DNA of 64,000 nucleotides from Zygnema cylindricum (GCA_037447655.1 JBBHKE010002024.1:124001-188000); one strand, 5' to 3'; shown: positions 25,700 to 38,056, counted from the stretch's first letter. Numbers and translations are program-made. Notes: generated by a model from the letters alone, not told the origin.

Positions 25700-26600
25700 A
25701 ATTCACGAATGCCCTCAAATGGAGTGTCGGTTTGAAAACCATGAGGGGGAGTGAAGGATGGATGAATATTAGAAGGTGACGAAGTAATACACTTGGACGG
25801 TTGAATTGAAAGGTTGAGTTTAGTTAGGAGATCTTTGAAATAATTTTAGGTTGGCATAACTTAGTCCAAAGGGCAATCATATGTGGGTCATCCACAATGA
25901 ATGGAAGAGGTAAGTGGGGAAAGCGGAAGCAAAACATACGAGGGCGGCAATAAGGAAAGGCGTATAAAGCTCCACCAAGTGGGTTACCCCAACTAGTGAC
26001 TATTGCAAAGGAAATAAGGACCAAACACCTAACATTCGAGAATGAGAGGCTAATAATAAAAGAAAACAAGGCTTGAACAAAAAGGGAAAGCTGGAAAATC
26101 GAATAGGGGGCATCCATAAGGTCTGAAAAAAAAAACAATTGATCTAATGAATTAGAGGTGTTTGAAGCATCAACCTGGAGGACCAACCATTTTGGATGGA
26201 GATACAAAGCTTGAATACCGTTAACCACTACCTCATAACCCCTGCAAGTGTCCACCCCAAACATATAAGTCAAGATGCAATCGTGAAACAAGGGTTGGAG
26301 TTCTGTGCACATGACAAGTGCCACCAAACGGTATTATATTTTGCCCACGTTTGCTGAGCGTACCCCCCCGGTTTGTTTGCTGACAGCAGCTCAACGGTAT
26401 GTCAAGAGGAAATCACAAATCTTGGGAGGAATATTTCCACACGCGATGAAAGAACATGCAAGGAAAAACACACCAAAGCCTCGAGCACTAAACTGTAAGG
26501 CTGGACAGAAGAGCACTTCAAGAGAGTAAAGGGAGGGTACTCGAAGAAGGATTCCCAATGGGCCACGAAACGACGACAATGTTTTGTATCGCACTCTTTT
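25700..26600 (-). pseudogene. Reverse transcriptase relic (LINE-like)
   Basis: Conceptual minus-strand reading shows degenerate RT blocks in the right order. GNIPPKICDFLLTYR comes first. YEVVVNGIQALYLHPKWLVL then leads into QVDASNTSNSL, where the motif A residue D is kept. Next is SWGNPLGGALYAF, a decayed form of the usual GDPLGG. Last is FIVDDPHMIAL, matching the catalytic ADD motif with one change. Frames shift between blocks and the longest intact frame is 25824-26327. Downstream, GIRELGYPLGSRTF resembles a conserved post-RT segment of the same family. The enzyme would copy element RNA at the target site; this copy is certainly inactive. Confidence 0.72.
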
Positions 26601-26749
26601 GTATAACCCTAGATAATATTGATATCCAAGACATCGTAAACACGTAGGGTGTGTTCAATATTTGGGGCGGAGGACGTAAGAGAGGGAAATGGGGCATAGG
26701 TGTGTTGCTCGACATGATCCGTAAACAATAATAACGACCCACACTGTAG

Positions 26750-28879
26750 CGTCTTGAGTTGGTTTGCTTTGGTATTACATTTTTATTTTCTTTCGCCTTT
26801 TATTCCACTCCTCTTCTCACATGGTTTGGAATCGCGTTTGTTTTAGTTAAGATTGTTATTATTAACACTGCCACCCGATCGCACCTACTTGCGTGTATTC
26901 TACTTTCGAGTTTTTGCCATAACTTATCATGACGGTGACAGGGTTGTTCATAAGGTCAAAACCAAAGGTTGGTTGATATGAATTGATTATCTGTCCAACA
27001 CATATCAAGATCCTTGATCGATTCATAATACTAATTTAGTGCGGTCCGATCCCTTAAATATTGTTGCGCTTGTTATTCTTTTCCACGTTGTTTGTTTGTT
27101 TGCCCCTTTCTGTGTGTTGGTTTCATTAGCGTTGGTTTTCATTCTAATTTGAGTCCTCCGTGTTCGGCTTTCCAGTTTCGTTTTGGCTTTCCATGTCCCT
27201 TGTTTGTGTACTCAAATGGTTTACCAGCGTGCTTTCCTAACAAAGTTCACTTTTTCTTGAATAGTGTTGATAACATTATTTTGTGATTTTCGTCCCAAAA
27301 TAGTGGAGGTGGTAATAGTGTTATTTAATCCAATAGCGATGGGGCAGAGTACTGGCGTCACTTTCTGGACACAGTGGGGATAGGAAACCATTGAGTTCCA
27401 TTGCCGAATTGGGCTTAAACGATGCACTGTTTAACATTGCTAGAAGGTCAATGATTGGGTGACGTCTGGTTTTGGTATGAAAACGAATGGTTCTAATTAA
27501 AAGTTTAGTCAGTTGTTACTGTACGAATAGTTTTTAGAGTAAAAAATTATAAATGTCGGGTTTATAGTAGTGTTATTCACTCTAATTCGTTCAGAATGAC
27601 GTGGTTATTATTGAACCGTTCTAAAAGACTAGCAAACATGATTCGGTAAAGAATACGAATTATATAAAATAGACCGATATCTATTTTGTAAATGCAATTT
27701 TGAATGCAAAGAATACGAAAACTTAATGTTCTTATATCGACCTCATGTATCGATAGCAATGTGCCGATCCAATGCGATATGGCAAATGGACATATCACAT
27801 CTGTTAATGTACTACCAAGACTCTGATACAAAGTTTGGTACAATGTTAAGAGAGGTGAGTGGGTGGAGAGGGACAGAGAAAGAGGGAAAGGGAGAGGGTG
27901 GGTGGAGAGGGACAGAGAAAGAGGGAAAGAGAGAGGGTGGGAGGAGAGGGACAGAGAAAGAGGGAAAGAGAGAGGGTGGGTGGAGAGGGACAGAGAAAGA
28001 GGGAAAGGGACAGAGAAAGAGGGAAAGAGAGAGGGAGGGAAAGAAGAAATCAATCATTATTCTAGACGCTATTTTTTGATTGGATAGCAAAAGACCGCCT
28101 CGTTTTTTTAGTTTCATTTTTGTCGTTCCCTTTTTTTTTTCATGTACTGTCGTTCTTCCTTAATGAAGTTTTACGTTATTAAAGAGTGAAAGAAGCACAC
28201 ATTCCCAGAAAAAAGTAAAATCATAAAAAGTTGGCAAATAAGAAAAGGAAAAGAAAGAAAAATAAAAAATGAATGAAATAATTGAAGAAAACAAAAAATG
28301 ACTTAGTCCACAGATTTTTCCCTAATTTGTACTGAGCCATAGAGCCTATTGACCCTAACAAAATTCCTAATTTTGGACATTTGAAAGTTTAAATAAGGGA
28401 AAATGTCTATCCAAACTTATGTAGAAAAACAAAATAGAAAAAGGCCTAATGACCTCTCAATGTGGTTTTCCTCTAATCTACAAGTTTTAAAAAATCTCAA
28501 TCAGTATATTGTACCTAGTTTTGCATCTATAGTATCAACATTCCAACAGTTCCCTCTTCTTTTCTAAGACTTTCTAGAGCCCCATTTCTCACATTGGTAC
28601 CCAGAATTTTGACCATTTAGGCTCCTACAAAACCTTGTTCACAAAAAGCCTCAAAATTTCAAATTCTAATACAAATCGGCCTTTATTTGGCATTTTCTAC
28701 AATAGTAAGAGAAAATAAATAAATAAACAAACAAAATCAAAAAACAAATAAAAAACATTCTTTTCCTCCCTCCTTCACCTTTTCTCCATCACTCGGAAAA
28801 AGTAAGAAAATGAAATTGAAAGGGAAAAAGAAAAAAAAAAAAAAACTGGGAGGGCAACATCCACGTCTCCCGAAAATTT
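26750..28879. other. Spacer with retroelement tail and minisatellite
   Basis: 27100-27255 (+) carries the shared retroelement 3' tail, with TTCGTTTTGGCTTTCC and then GGTTTACCAGCGTGCTTTC. Near 27330-27350 aatagcgatggggcagagta looks like a decayed MITE end. The minisatellite at 27860-28045 is listed separately. 28100-28880 is AT-rich with nothing recognised. Confidence 0.45.
27860..28045 (+). repeat. 39-bp purine minisatellite
   Basis: Copies of GGAGAGGGACAGAGAAAGAG plus GGAAAG(A/G)GAGAGGGTGGGT start at 27871, 27910, 27949 and 27988 (measured at ggacagag), followed by a 20-bp partial unit. The 39-bp period keeps every frame open, which makes spurious 13-residue repeat proteins on both strands. 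Confidence 0.92.
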
Positions 28880-31651
28880 TCAAAACATGTCGAAAATATC
28901 CAAGTCCTGGGTCACCCCTGCCACGTCAGCAGTGGTGGTACAGGAGACCAAGGACCCACTTCCCCCACTGACAGCTGTCTCCAATACCATTTTGCCACGT
29001 GGCAACTTCCCCTCTCTCTTCTCCCCACTCTCCACCCCTCCACCTGGTGGACTGCTAGCTGGCACCTTCTCCTTCACGGCCTCCTTCACATGCTGACGTG
29101 GCACCTCCTCCATTTGCTGAGGTGTCATTTGCTGATGTGGCATTCCCTGATTAGGCAAAAAGACATGCTGAGTTGGCGAGAGAGGATTGTGTAGGAGGAG
29201 GAGGCTTTCGGGAACACTCCCTCCGACCAACCAAGGGAGAGTCTGTTCAGAAAACGGGGCGAAAGAACGTTCGGAAAATAGAAAATCTCCTCCATCGGTG
29301 AAATCCATGGGTTCCGCCGCACCTTCTCCTGAAAACCCGGAGGATGAAGATGACCAGCTGGACTGTGGAGATGAAACTCCATGGTTCGTCCTCTTGGGGA
29401 GTTCTGAAATATCACAGCAGATTGATTGCTCTGTATTTCCCAAATTTCCCCAATTTCCCAGATTCCCCAAATTTCCGGAATTTTCCAAATCGCCCATATT
29501 GCCCAAATTTCCAGAATTCCCCAAATTTCCGGAATTGCCCAAATTTTCCAAATTGCCCGGGGTGACACGTGGCGACACAACATCTTCCGGAAAGATTCCT
29601 CCCACATTTTCGAATTCCGGCAGTTTCCAGCATTCGAGATCGTCGTTCGCCCAAAGATCCGACGGCTGCGATTCTTCTCCACCTAGAGGAACAACCTGCT
29701 CCACTGAAGAACTGCCACGTGGCAGAACAGGAGGCAATGTCTGTGTGGCAATAGGAGCACTTCCACCTGCCAGCTGTACTGCTGCCGTGGCACTGACACT
29801 TGTCTGACGAGATTCACCAGCATTCCCAGCTACAGCCATTCCCAATTGGCTGTTGCCACGTGGCACAAATCTGGAATCCATGATGTCACGTCGCATGTCT
29901 GTCCCGACCTTCGTGGTTCTACGAGGTTCCATGGATTCCAGTTTAGCTGAAGAAGAGGATGTCTGTGCGGAATTGACGGAGTTTAGGGGCAGATCTGGAC
30001 TCATTCCCTGTCGAATCTCTCCCATTTGCACTCCAGAATCACCTGCCACGTGGCGAAAATTCCCTCCTCTTAACAAGGTTTCCCGCAGGAGCCACTGCTG
30101 TTCATCTCTCTTTAAGGACCCGAATCCCGCCGCAATTTCCGCCGCTCTCTCCACTCCCATTGAATTCATACTCGTCCCGAAATTCCTTTCCACATTTGCC
30201 CCCATTATACCCGCCAAACTGCCTCCCGCATTTCCCGCAAAATTGCCTCCAACTCCTCCTCCCAAACCTGTCCCATTATTACAATTTTTAAAAGAATTCG
30301 ATCCTAAAACTCCCCCGGAATTCGATATGACATTCCCCTCTCCCAAAATTTCTGTATCTGAATATCCTCCCGCCATTATTCCCACACCTCCCAGACCTCC
30401 CACGCCTCCCTGCCTTCCTTCCCCCAAACCTGTACTTTTACCCACATCTGTCGTCCCGCCTCCCTCCCCGCCTCCCCCTTTTCCTCCCTTACTCTTTCTC
30501 TTTCTACTTTTCTCCCAATTTCCCAACTCTCCTCCTCCCCCACCCTCTTCTCCTCCTTTTCCCCCTCTTCCTCTACTGTCTTCCCCCATATCTCTCCCCC
30601 AATTCCCACCTTCCCCATCCTTTACCCCTCTTCCTCCTCCTCCTCCTCCTCCTCCATTCTCACTCTGACTCCCTCCTCCCACTCCACTACTAATCCCTCC
30701 CACGTTCGATAACGCGTTAAAGTGCGCGTTAGACTTAGAGTACGCTTGGAAGTCCGCCAAGTTCATCCCTTCCCCACCCTCACTCCCTCCTCCTCCTCCC
30801 TCTCCTCCACCACCACCACTCACACTCTCCCTTCCTCCCTCTCCTCCTCCCCCACTCACACTCTGAATCCCTCCTCCCTCTCCTCCCTCTCCTCCCGTCC
30901 CAGTCCCAGTGTTCCTCTCCCCCCCTCCCTCTCCCCCCCTGCGGTCCCGGTCCCCCCCCCTGCGGCTATCCGGCAGGTTGAGCCTGGCCCTGGGCCCGTG
31001 CAGCAGGCGCGCGGCGCGGTCGTAGGCCTGCGCGGCCTGCTCGGCGGAGGCGAAGGAGCCGAGCCAGAGGCGCGTGCGCTGGCGCGGCTCGCGGATCTCC
31101 GCCACCCAGCGGCCCCACACGCGCTGCCGCACGCCGCGGAACCCGTGGAGCGCGTTCAGGGGGCCGCCCTGGACGCCTTTCACGAGGCCCTTGGCGCCTT
31201 TGCGGACGCGTTTCGGGGGGACGCGAGGGCAGGGAGGGAGGGAAGGGGAAGGGGAAGGGGGGGAAGGGGAAGGGAGGGAGGGGGAAGGGAGAGAAGGGGA
31301 AGGGAGAGAGAGGGAAGGGGAATAAATGGGGTTTTGGGGAGAAGAGAGGGGGAAGGGGAGAGGGATGGAGAGGGAGAGAAGGAGGGGGAAGGGGAGAGGG
31401 ATGGAGAGGGAGAGAAGGAGGGGGGAGGGGAGAGGGATGGAGGGGAAAGGAGAGGAGGGAGAGAGAAAGGAGGGAGAGAGAAAGGAGGGAGAGGGGGCAG
31501 AGGAGGAGGGAAAGGATGAGGAGGGAAAGGAGGAAGGAGAAGGGAAGGAGGGAGAGAGGCTAGAGGCAAAGGGAGGGGAGAGGAAGGGGGAAGGTGAGGG
31601 AGGAACGGGAGAAGGGGAAGATCCATGGTGGGGAGGATCTCTCTGAGCCAT
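28880..31651 (-). CDS. AP2/ERF transcription factor, DREB/ABI4-like domain
   Basis: An intronless frame of 923 residues. Residues 1-140 are almost only Ser, Pro, Leu and Phe, encoded by a polypyrimidine repeat. A basic stretch, [11 protein letters not shown], precedes a single AP2 domain at about 171-229. The domain reads [20 protein letters not shown], then [21 protein letters not shown], ending [20 protein letters not shown] and AYDRAA are DREB-type; REPRxRT with GxRAxLNL is closest to ABI4. Such factors bind GC-rich CE1/DRE-like promoter elements in the nucleus. A long Gly/Glu/Ser linker, GNLGN repeats (about 697-742) and a C-terminal acidic-hydrophobic end, QDLDIFDMF, follow; the last could be an activation motif. 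The length is several times that of typical ERFs. The AP2 coding segment is sharply GC-rich against its surroundings. Confidence 0.85.
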   Translation of the reverse strand: MAQRDPPHHGSSPSPVPPSPSPFLSPPFASSLSPSFPSPSSFPSSSFPSSSAPSPSFLSPSFLSPSSPFPSIPLPSPLLLSLSIPLPFPLLLSLSIPLPFPLSSPQNPIYSPSLSLPSPSLPSPSLPSPSPPSPSPSLPPCPRVPPKRVRKGAKGLVKGVQGGPLNALHGFRGVRQRVWGRWVAEIREPRQRTRLWLGSFASAEQAAQAYDRAARLLHGPRARLNLPDSRRGGDRDRRGGEGGGERNTGTGTGGEGGEGGGIQSVSGGGGEGGRESVSGGGGGEGGGGGSEGGEGMNLADFQAYSKSNAHFNALSNVGGISSGVGGGSQSENGGGGGGGGRGVKDGEGGNWGRDMGEDSRGRGGKGGEEGGGGGELGNWEKSRKRKSKGGKGGGGEGGGTTDVGKSTGLGEGRQGGVGGLGGVGIMAGGYSDTEILGEGNVISNSGGVLGSNSFKNCNNGTGLGGGVGGNFAGNAGGSLAGIMGANVERNFGTSMNSMGVERAAEIAAGFGSLKRDEQQWLLRETLLRGGNFRHVAGDSGVQMGEIRQGMSPDLPLNSVNSAQTSSSSAKLESMEPRRTTKVGTDMRRDIMDSRFVPRGNSQLGMAVAGNAGESRQTSVSATAAVQLAGGSAPIATQTLPPVLPRGSSSVEQVVPLGGEESQPSDLWANDDLECWKLPEFENVGGIFPEDVVSPRVTPGNLENLGNSGNLGNSGNLGNMGDLENSGNLGNLGNWGNLGNTEQSICCDISELPKRTNHGVSSPQSSWSSSSSGFSGEGAAEPMDFTDGGDFLFSERSFAPFSEQTLPWLVGGSVPESLLLLHNPLSPTQHVFLPNQGMPHQQMTPQQMEEVPRQHVKEAVKEKVPASSPPGGGVESGEKREGKLPRGKMVLETAVSGGSGSLVSCTTTADVAGVTQDLDIFDMF
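29425..29560 (-). repeat. In-frame GNLGN coding repeat
   Basis: Imperfect units of CCCAAATTTCC / GGAATTCC on the plus strand translate on the minus strand into alternating Gly-Asn-Leu/Ser repeats within the ERF protein. Unit length is a multiple of three, so frame is preserved. Confidence 0.85.
31210..31620 (-). repeat. Polypurine/polypyrimidine repeat coding the ERF N-terminus
   Basis: The plus strand is nearly all G/A (GGGAAGGGGA, GGAGAGGGATGGAGAGGGAG). A unit of about 48 bp is repeated near 31335-31440. The repeat encodes the Pro/Ser/Leu-rich head of the AP2/ERF protein. Confidence 0.85.
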
Positions 31652-31717
31652 GGGGAAATAGGGGAATTGTTTTAATGAATTGTGCGAAGAAAGGAGAAGA
31701 TTGAGATTTTGCGAATT

Positions 31718-31730
31718 TTATTTTATAAAA
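31718..31730 (-). promoter_or_regulatory. Possible TATA box of the ERF gene
   Basis: Minus-strand TATAAAAT lies about 70 bp upstream of the ERF start codon. Spacing fits a short 5' UTR. The region is AT-rich, so chance is a real alternative. Confidence 0.3.
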
Positions 31731-31799
31731 TAAGTATTTTTGGCATTTTGAGGTTTGCAGTGTCTCGGAATTGAGAATTGGAATAGTGCGAGTTCGTAT

Positions 31800-33240
31800 T
31801 TTAAAGGGAAAGGGGAGAAGTGGGGAAGTGGAATTTTAGAGAGGGAAGGGGAGAGTGGGGAAGTGGGATTTTAGAGAGGGAAGGGGAGAGGAGGGAAGTA
31901 ATTGAAGGGTGGGAAAGGGAAGGAGAGGTTCGAGTGTGGGAACGTTTGCAGGAACGACAAAAAGGTACGGAGATCTGAAAGGATATTAACATCGGATTGC
32001 GAATCTTTGAACTTTGGGTACGCGTCCGAAGAGTTAATGCTTTTGTACGGATATTGTCGGCAAAGCCGAAACCAGCACTAAAAGTAGGATTCGTGCGAAC
32101 TAATGAAGTACGGATACGGGATGATATGGTTGGTTGAGAGGGTAGAAAAAATTTTGCAAGTGGGATGATTTTATTTGATAAGTTATCTGACAGATGTATG
32201 GACATTTGTCGTTTTTTGAATCGATAACTGGTGGGATACAGCGAAAACTGACGATGGATATCTTTTTGGGAGAGAAGTACAACAACGTTATCGTATGTCG
32301 GCGCTCGCCGTCAAGGAAGTGAATCGAATTTTTAGTATGTACGAATTTTCGAATCTATAATAATCCGCGGGAATCGGTTTCATTCTCTCAGACCTCAAAT
32401 GATAATCTGAACCGTTGATCCACCTGAATGTCAAGACAATAGTCCATTTACTTTTAAAATCTTCCGTCCACTTGTCGAGGTCCTCTTCGCAGGAAACTAT
32501 TAACGACAAACGAGTCAATTGACTGAATTGAGTCCGGGAAATTTCTCGACATTCAATAGGCGTTGTCTTTTTGCCTCAATAGAGGATTGCTTCAAATTTC
32601 CGTATCGCAAAGGATACTAACGACTGCCCTAAAAACATGTACGAAAAACTGTCATTCAGGTTTACGACCGTCTTCAAGTTGTAGATGACGGTTTCCTGGT
32701 CGCAATCTGGCTTACACGTCACCTTCCACCCAGTGTACACGTCACTATAGTTTAGGTACCGTACTTATTATCCTGTATTTCCGCCGTAGCTTCTACTTAG
32801 CAATATTGTGTTTCCGTCCTATTCAGGCCTCTACTCCATTAGGCGGTCCAAATAAACATGCGGAGACGTCTATTTGTGGTGTTTACTGGCACGGCGTTCC
32901 ATTATGTCGTGCCAGGAAACATCGTTTCTCAATTATGATTGGCTCCACGTAGGTTAGTTTTCAGATTCTTAAAATCTAAAAATGTTCTTCAAACTGATAA
33001 TCTGTACATATTATTTGTACAAGCGGAGGTAGTTAATGATTCGTACGAAAATTTTGTTTCCAAATTTTAAGGGAAATCAAAATTTCGAAACGGAATGTCA
33101 AAAAGGCGCCGCAAACTTTGAAGGTCAGCGGATGTCAGAAGGACCGTGCGAGGTTATTTCGGTCGACCTGCATACACCGTGAGGAAGGTACATGGCGTGT
33201 ATGACGTGTTCTGTTCTCATCGCCTGTTCGTGGTGGATAC
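31800..33240. other. Spacer without a recognised gene
   Basis: 31800-31930 has purine-rich GGGAAGTGGGATTTTAGAGAGG duplications. The remainder is unique-looking sequence with no coherent frames. Confidence 0.5.
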
Positions 33241-33255
33241 TTTTTTTACTTTTCA

Positions 33256-33320
33256 CGTGTACCAATGGTACGCGACCAGTCTGAAGAAACTCTCCTCGCC
33301 GAGGAGAGTCTCTTCAAACT
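33256..33320 (-). repeat. Two-hairpin repeat module, third copy
   Basis: A hairpin with arms ACTCTCCTC / GAGGAGAGT (33289-33309), extended by imperfect GAAGA/TCTTC pairing, lies next to a second palindrome, CGTGTACC-AAT-GGTACGCG (33256-33274). In reverse orientation this order matches the module ending near 58937. Confidence 0.55.
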
Positions 33321-33329
33321 GAACAATGT

Positions 33330-35940
33330 GCGCGATTGATTCGCGAATCTAAAAAAGTGAAGAATCCAACGGTCGATACTTACGCCTATAATATTGGAGC
33401 CATCCACTAAACATGTTTCGTCATGTTTCGTCTGACAAAAAAAAAATGGTACGAATATGTACGATATAGTACGGCGCCCATTAAACAACCCCACTTTTTC
33501 TCTAATGGAAGTTCACCCTCAGTTAGTTTATATCACAAATCCGTGTGTATATCGTTCAGGAAACTGTATCGCAATCGATATCAGCACGCTACGCGATTTT
33601 GACACTCTTACAGGTAAGCGATATTGTTCACGACACAATTTCTGTCGACATTGAATGAGCCAAAATCTTACAGCCAAAAATAATTATCCAAGATTCGGTT
33701 CAGATTTTCTGCGGTCACAGCCTCACACGCGTCAACCAACCAGATTTTTACGGCTGGTAGCTCATAATTTTTTTTTGTGAGCCGCGCAAAATCTACCTTT
33801 TCCCTGACAACTATACCGTCGACAAAAAGGAACAGCCTACCGACCGTCGGTCAATCGCTTCCGGGACAAAAGTTTGAGACTTATTTGTCGTTATTAATAG
33901 ACTTATGACTTCTACAGTTGTCCTTTCTCGTCGTGTCCGTTCCCAAAAGGATGTATGCTTTTGTCCGGAAGGACAAGTTGCCTCTTCCGAATCTGTAACG
34001 CGATTCTTTTCTGTATTTGAACAGCCAATATATATTGTACGGTAAAATCTTAGACGCTTTCAAGGCTAGCCGTCAAAGATCCTGCAAGTGACACAATTAT
34101 CTGCATCCAATCATATTCCTCCACTATATTTCCAGCTGCTGAAGGAAATTTGTCCCGCTGGATCGCGTTGCTTGTCACACTTACCCGACAAAGTAGTCAC
34201 CTGCATTTGTGTATGCCAGACAAAATAAAAGGAAAATTTGCAATCGCGAAAATCTGGTGACGTCGCACCAGATGTGTTTACAATGTAGGGAAAACCTCGT
34301 ATCGCTATTAACGAATAACGATACACTCCCGTATCGATATATGGTATACTGAAGCCAATTCTCCGAATGTTTCACGCAGTTAAGAAAAGCGTAGCAAAAT
34401 CTTTGTATAGTGTGGACGATAACAGCAACCAATCAAAAAACTAAAAAATGACAACAAAAACCGAAGAAAATAAGCCTTTTACTTTGTCCTTTAGGCAGAT
34501 TACGATTGATTCATTATCGTGTGTGTCTTAAGTTTCAACTCTTAACTTTTTAACCTACTTTTTAATTCTTAATTCTTACCTCTCAATTACACCTACGAAT
34601 CAAGATGGATGAATTCTTCACTAAGTTTGTGCACACCAAGTTAACCTCAAAATCATTTTTTCCATGTTAACAATTCATGTGATGTAGACATAATGGTCAT
34701 CATCAAAGCTTCCCCCTTTGATGATGTATTCATAAAACTTATTGATCTATTAGAGGTCAAAGACAAGCTCAAATGAAGGTTTGGTGTGAAGATATGGAGA
34801 ATATTATCTTAATTTTTAGGAATTTAATTAGAAACAAAAGTTTTAAGTTAAGAGAGGGACATTGTTAAGGTATTTCATACGGGCGAAGATCCCAAAGTGG
34901 GATTCCATTCCCCTTCCCTCTCCCTCTCCAAACCATTAAAAAACCCTTAAAAACCCTAATACGATGGATGAGGAAATTAGAGGCAAGTTTTACATAGACA
35001 AAGTGCTCGAAACTGGTTTATGCATGAATTGTACGGAACTAGGGGAGAATTTGTGAAAATGATTCTCAATGGGTATGGAGATAACAACTTGTTCTCCAAC
35101 AATAAGAGAAATTTTGATAGACATTTATAATTTACGTTATTTTACTATGTAAACTTGGTTAGAGAAGGGTCACAATTTTGTTTTGACATGAACTTGTTTG
35201 ATTTGTAAAATAATTAAATTGGATTTGTGTTATTCATGTATTAAGCCTAACTAAATTTACTTCACCCTATCGTTTCCATTAAATTTGCGATATAATAAAT
35301 CACGGGAGTCTAATCGTATTATTTATAGCACGCTAATTTCTATTCACACTGATGTTTTCACTTGAACTTGTGGGGTTTACAAACAATGAAATTGGATTTC
35401 TCTCAGTATTTGGTTTGAGTTCAAAGTCTTCTTTTGGCTTGTAATTGGCAGATTACAAAATTGGAATTTAAGCTCTAATGTGTATTACTTATATTTGATT
35501 AAAAAAATATGTATATATTATTATTTTTTTATTTTATTTTATTTTACAATGTCTTTCTCTGTTCCTCTAACCATTCCTCTAACCATAAAATGGGCATTTA
35601 CTGTATCAATATTTTGTCTAATACAATAATTATGTTAAATAGCCAATAATTGTCCATATATTATAATTTTATACACTAAAAACAAACCCTATTTTATTGG
35701 TTTCCTTCAGTAGCGGTCCACAATGTATTTTAAGATTCTCTTTTGGCTTTAACTTAGGAGGGTTACAAAGGACTAAACAAGACTTTTGCTACTTATGATC
35801 TAAATTTCTTAAGCTTGATTTCACTTTCATTTTGGTTCATTATCTGTATGATTGTTAAAATACGATATTTTGAGTTTTTTAGTTGTGGCAACTTATGTTC
35901 TCATAACCCTAAGAGAATGGCTATATAGCATTATAGCAAA
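33330..35940. other. TE-relic spacer, no gene
   Basis: Rich in TACGGA, GTACG and GTCCG words like the hAT-type repeats. 34900-35860 is very AT-rich. The short open frames have no recognisable content. Confidence 0.5.
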
Positions 35941-35950
35941 TTTTAAACTA

Positions 35951-36165
35951 CATCGTGTATCGCTATTAGTGTTAATATTTTATTCGCCACTTAAAACATC
36001 TTTTCTCTGTACACACTTGTCGGATTGTGGATCCGATAATGCGATTGAAAGGTAAGATTCTCAGCGTCCGATTGACGATCTCCAATTGAAAACCGAACAA
36101 GTGTGTACGGAAAAAAGATGTTTTAAGTGGCAAAAAAACATTAACACTAATAGCGACTCACGGTG
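35951..36165. mobile_element. TA-inserted MITE with long subterminal inverted repeats
   Basis: 215 bp flanked by TA at 35949-35950 and 36166-36167. Ends CATCGTGTATCGCTATTAG and CTAATAGCGACTCACGGTG. Inside them CCACTTAAAACATCTTTT plus GTACACACTTGTCGG is inverted as AACAAGTGTGTACGG plus AAGATGTTTTAAGTGG, so the element can fold into a near-complete hairpin. Related copies: 39160-39339, 42717-42919 and about 43312-43515. Confidence 0.85.
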
Positions 36166-36169
36166 TAAC

Positions 36170-37790
36170 GTTGTTTTTTAAATCATAGTTTCTTGTACCT
36201 CCCCCATCGGATTTAAATGTTTTATGACAGAAACAAACAACATACATATAATTTTGTCTGAATTCATGTCATTGTTAGAGGCAACATTATGAAATCTAAT
36301 AACAATTTGCACAATAAAAAGGAAATGCATCCACGCTAACAATATCCAAATTATTTTAATGCCCTTCTATACGAACGGTGCGCAACACCACCAAATTTAC
36401 TCTCATTTTGTAATTTTGCTGACGTGCGGACCAAACCATAAAAGACAAAACAGTTTGCCACGGTAAGATATCTACTCCCCCTTTTGGACCAAAACGATAA
36501 CGTGTCGCACACCCGACCTTGTGCATCAAACATAGTTTACAATCGACGCCAATTTTTTTAAGTTGTTTCCAATTTTTCACAATTAATGCGAAGAAAATAT
36601 GCTCGACAATTGGGCGAAATTAGGCTCTACATAAAACCACAGTAATTTGAGTAGTTACACAATGGAGCTCTAGATTTGATAGCAACGTTATAAGTACTCG
36701 AAAAAGGTGTAATACAAATATTTTAATAATTAAAAACAATGTGACATCTGTAGCTATTATACAATGGCCAATACACAAAAACACGACAAGTTGCGTGAAC
36801 ATCAACCTCTATATGTGAAAAATATTATTAACTTTGAAAAACGCGATGACGACAATGGAATAATTGACAAAATAAAATCAAATTACAAAGAAACTGATAA
36901 CATTGCCACATCAGTTGACAAAGGACAAGGACAAGGACGACCAAAGGACAGGCAAAATAACAAACTCAAGAAACGACAAAAACACTTCATTAAAATCTAA
37001 AGAACGTGGTACCAATCGCAATCTAACACCTCATTCACTGGCACGACCTGATGGAAGGGTGTTACAAATATTACTGACAGTAAACGTGTTCGTACGATTA
37101 CTGGGAACGCCTGATGGAAGGTTACCCTTAAAGGTAGACGCCGCAAAATCTAACCGACAAAAAAGTACAAATTTTGTAATTCATATGATAACTTATTTGG
37201 GGTATGGTTACATGAGAAGGTCTCTGTAATAGTACGGACAGCAAACTTTCTGTATTACAGCGGCCTCGATTAACATCGCGTATCTTCTGTAAACAAGTTT
37301 TTACATACGTGTTTTGATTTGAGTGGTTCCTTGTAAGTTAGACGATCAAATCTCTAAAATCGTCAAAGATTTTAGAACCGACCATTTTCGTATGGAAATC
37401 CGTACTTGCGAGTTATGTACGAGTACTTCGCAAGTGTACCGCGTCAAATGTACCTCACATATCTTCACTCTGTTGACTCTCAGGAAAAAACACTATTTCT
37501 TTTCGGCAAAGATTTTACGATCACCTTGTCCGAAGGCAAGTGACTTTGGAGACGTGAAAAATTTCATTTTTTTTTTTTAAATGCTCGATATATCTCCGAT
37601 ACGATATATATTTTGATAATCGATATATCGAGACGATATATCTATTATCGGATACCTAAAATTCGGTACATATCGAATATCGGCAAGTGGTCCTCGATAC
37701 CCAACACTACTGATTTGTATTTTAGCGTACACCTGTTTACAAATCCATTTATTACAAAATTTAGGCGTTTCTGTCCTGATTATAGCCGTA
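36170..37790. other. TE-relic spacer with a duplicated module
   Basis: 37015-37140 carries GGCACGACCTGATGGA and GAACGCCTGATGGA with GTACGATTACT between them; the same order occurs at 59460-59570. 37580-37690 is rich in cgatatatcg-type palindromes. No gene recognised. Confidence 0.5.
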
Positions 37791-38056
37791 CTTGATGCTA
37801 ATTAAGAATTTGAAATTATTCAAAAAAAAGGTGTATTCTAATTTCCGCGCTAATGCTAATTTGGGAACAACAAAAATGGAATATTCGCCGTACGATTATA
37901 TACATTAGTATATGTATCCGCACAAAATATTATAAATCGTACGCCGTCGAGAATTTAAAATATTCGTACATGCCATACTAGTTTACGTGTAAGACCAATC
38001 CCGTTTTTCTGAGCGCACGCTCGTATGCGTGCGCGTCTGATTTAATTCATTTTTTG
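37790..38056 (+). repeat. Dispersed repeat, inverted copy at 63190-63690
   Basis: Runs collinear with the reverse complement of 63690-63190, for instance GCGTGCGCGTCTGATTTAAT and CGTACGCCGT. The 63-kb copy is interrupted by a 199-bp MITE exactly where this copy reads catacTAgtttacg (37974-37987). This copy is therefore the near-empty site. Confidence 0.85.

Noticed and set aside
27859-28117. Repeat proteins on both strands with 13-residue periods
   Set aside because: Explained by the 39-bp minisatellite, which keeps all frames open.
36764-37229. Lys/Asp-rich open frames that might be a small gene
   Set aside because: No recognisable domain, low complexity, and they overlap a dispersed repeat module.
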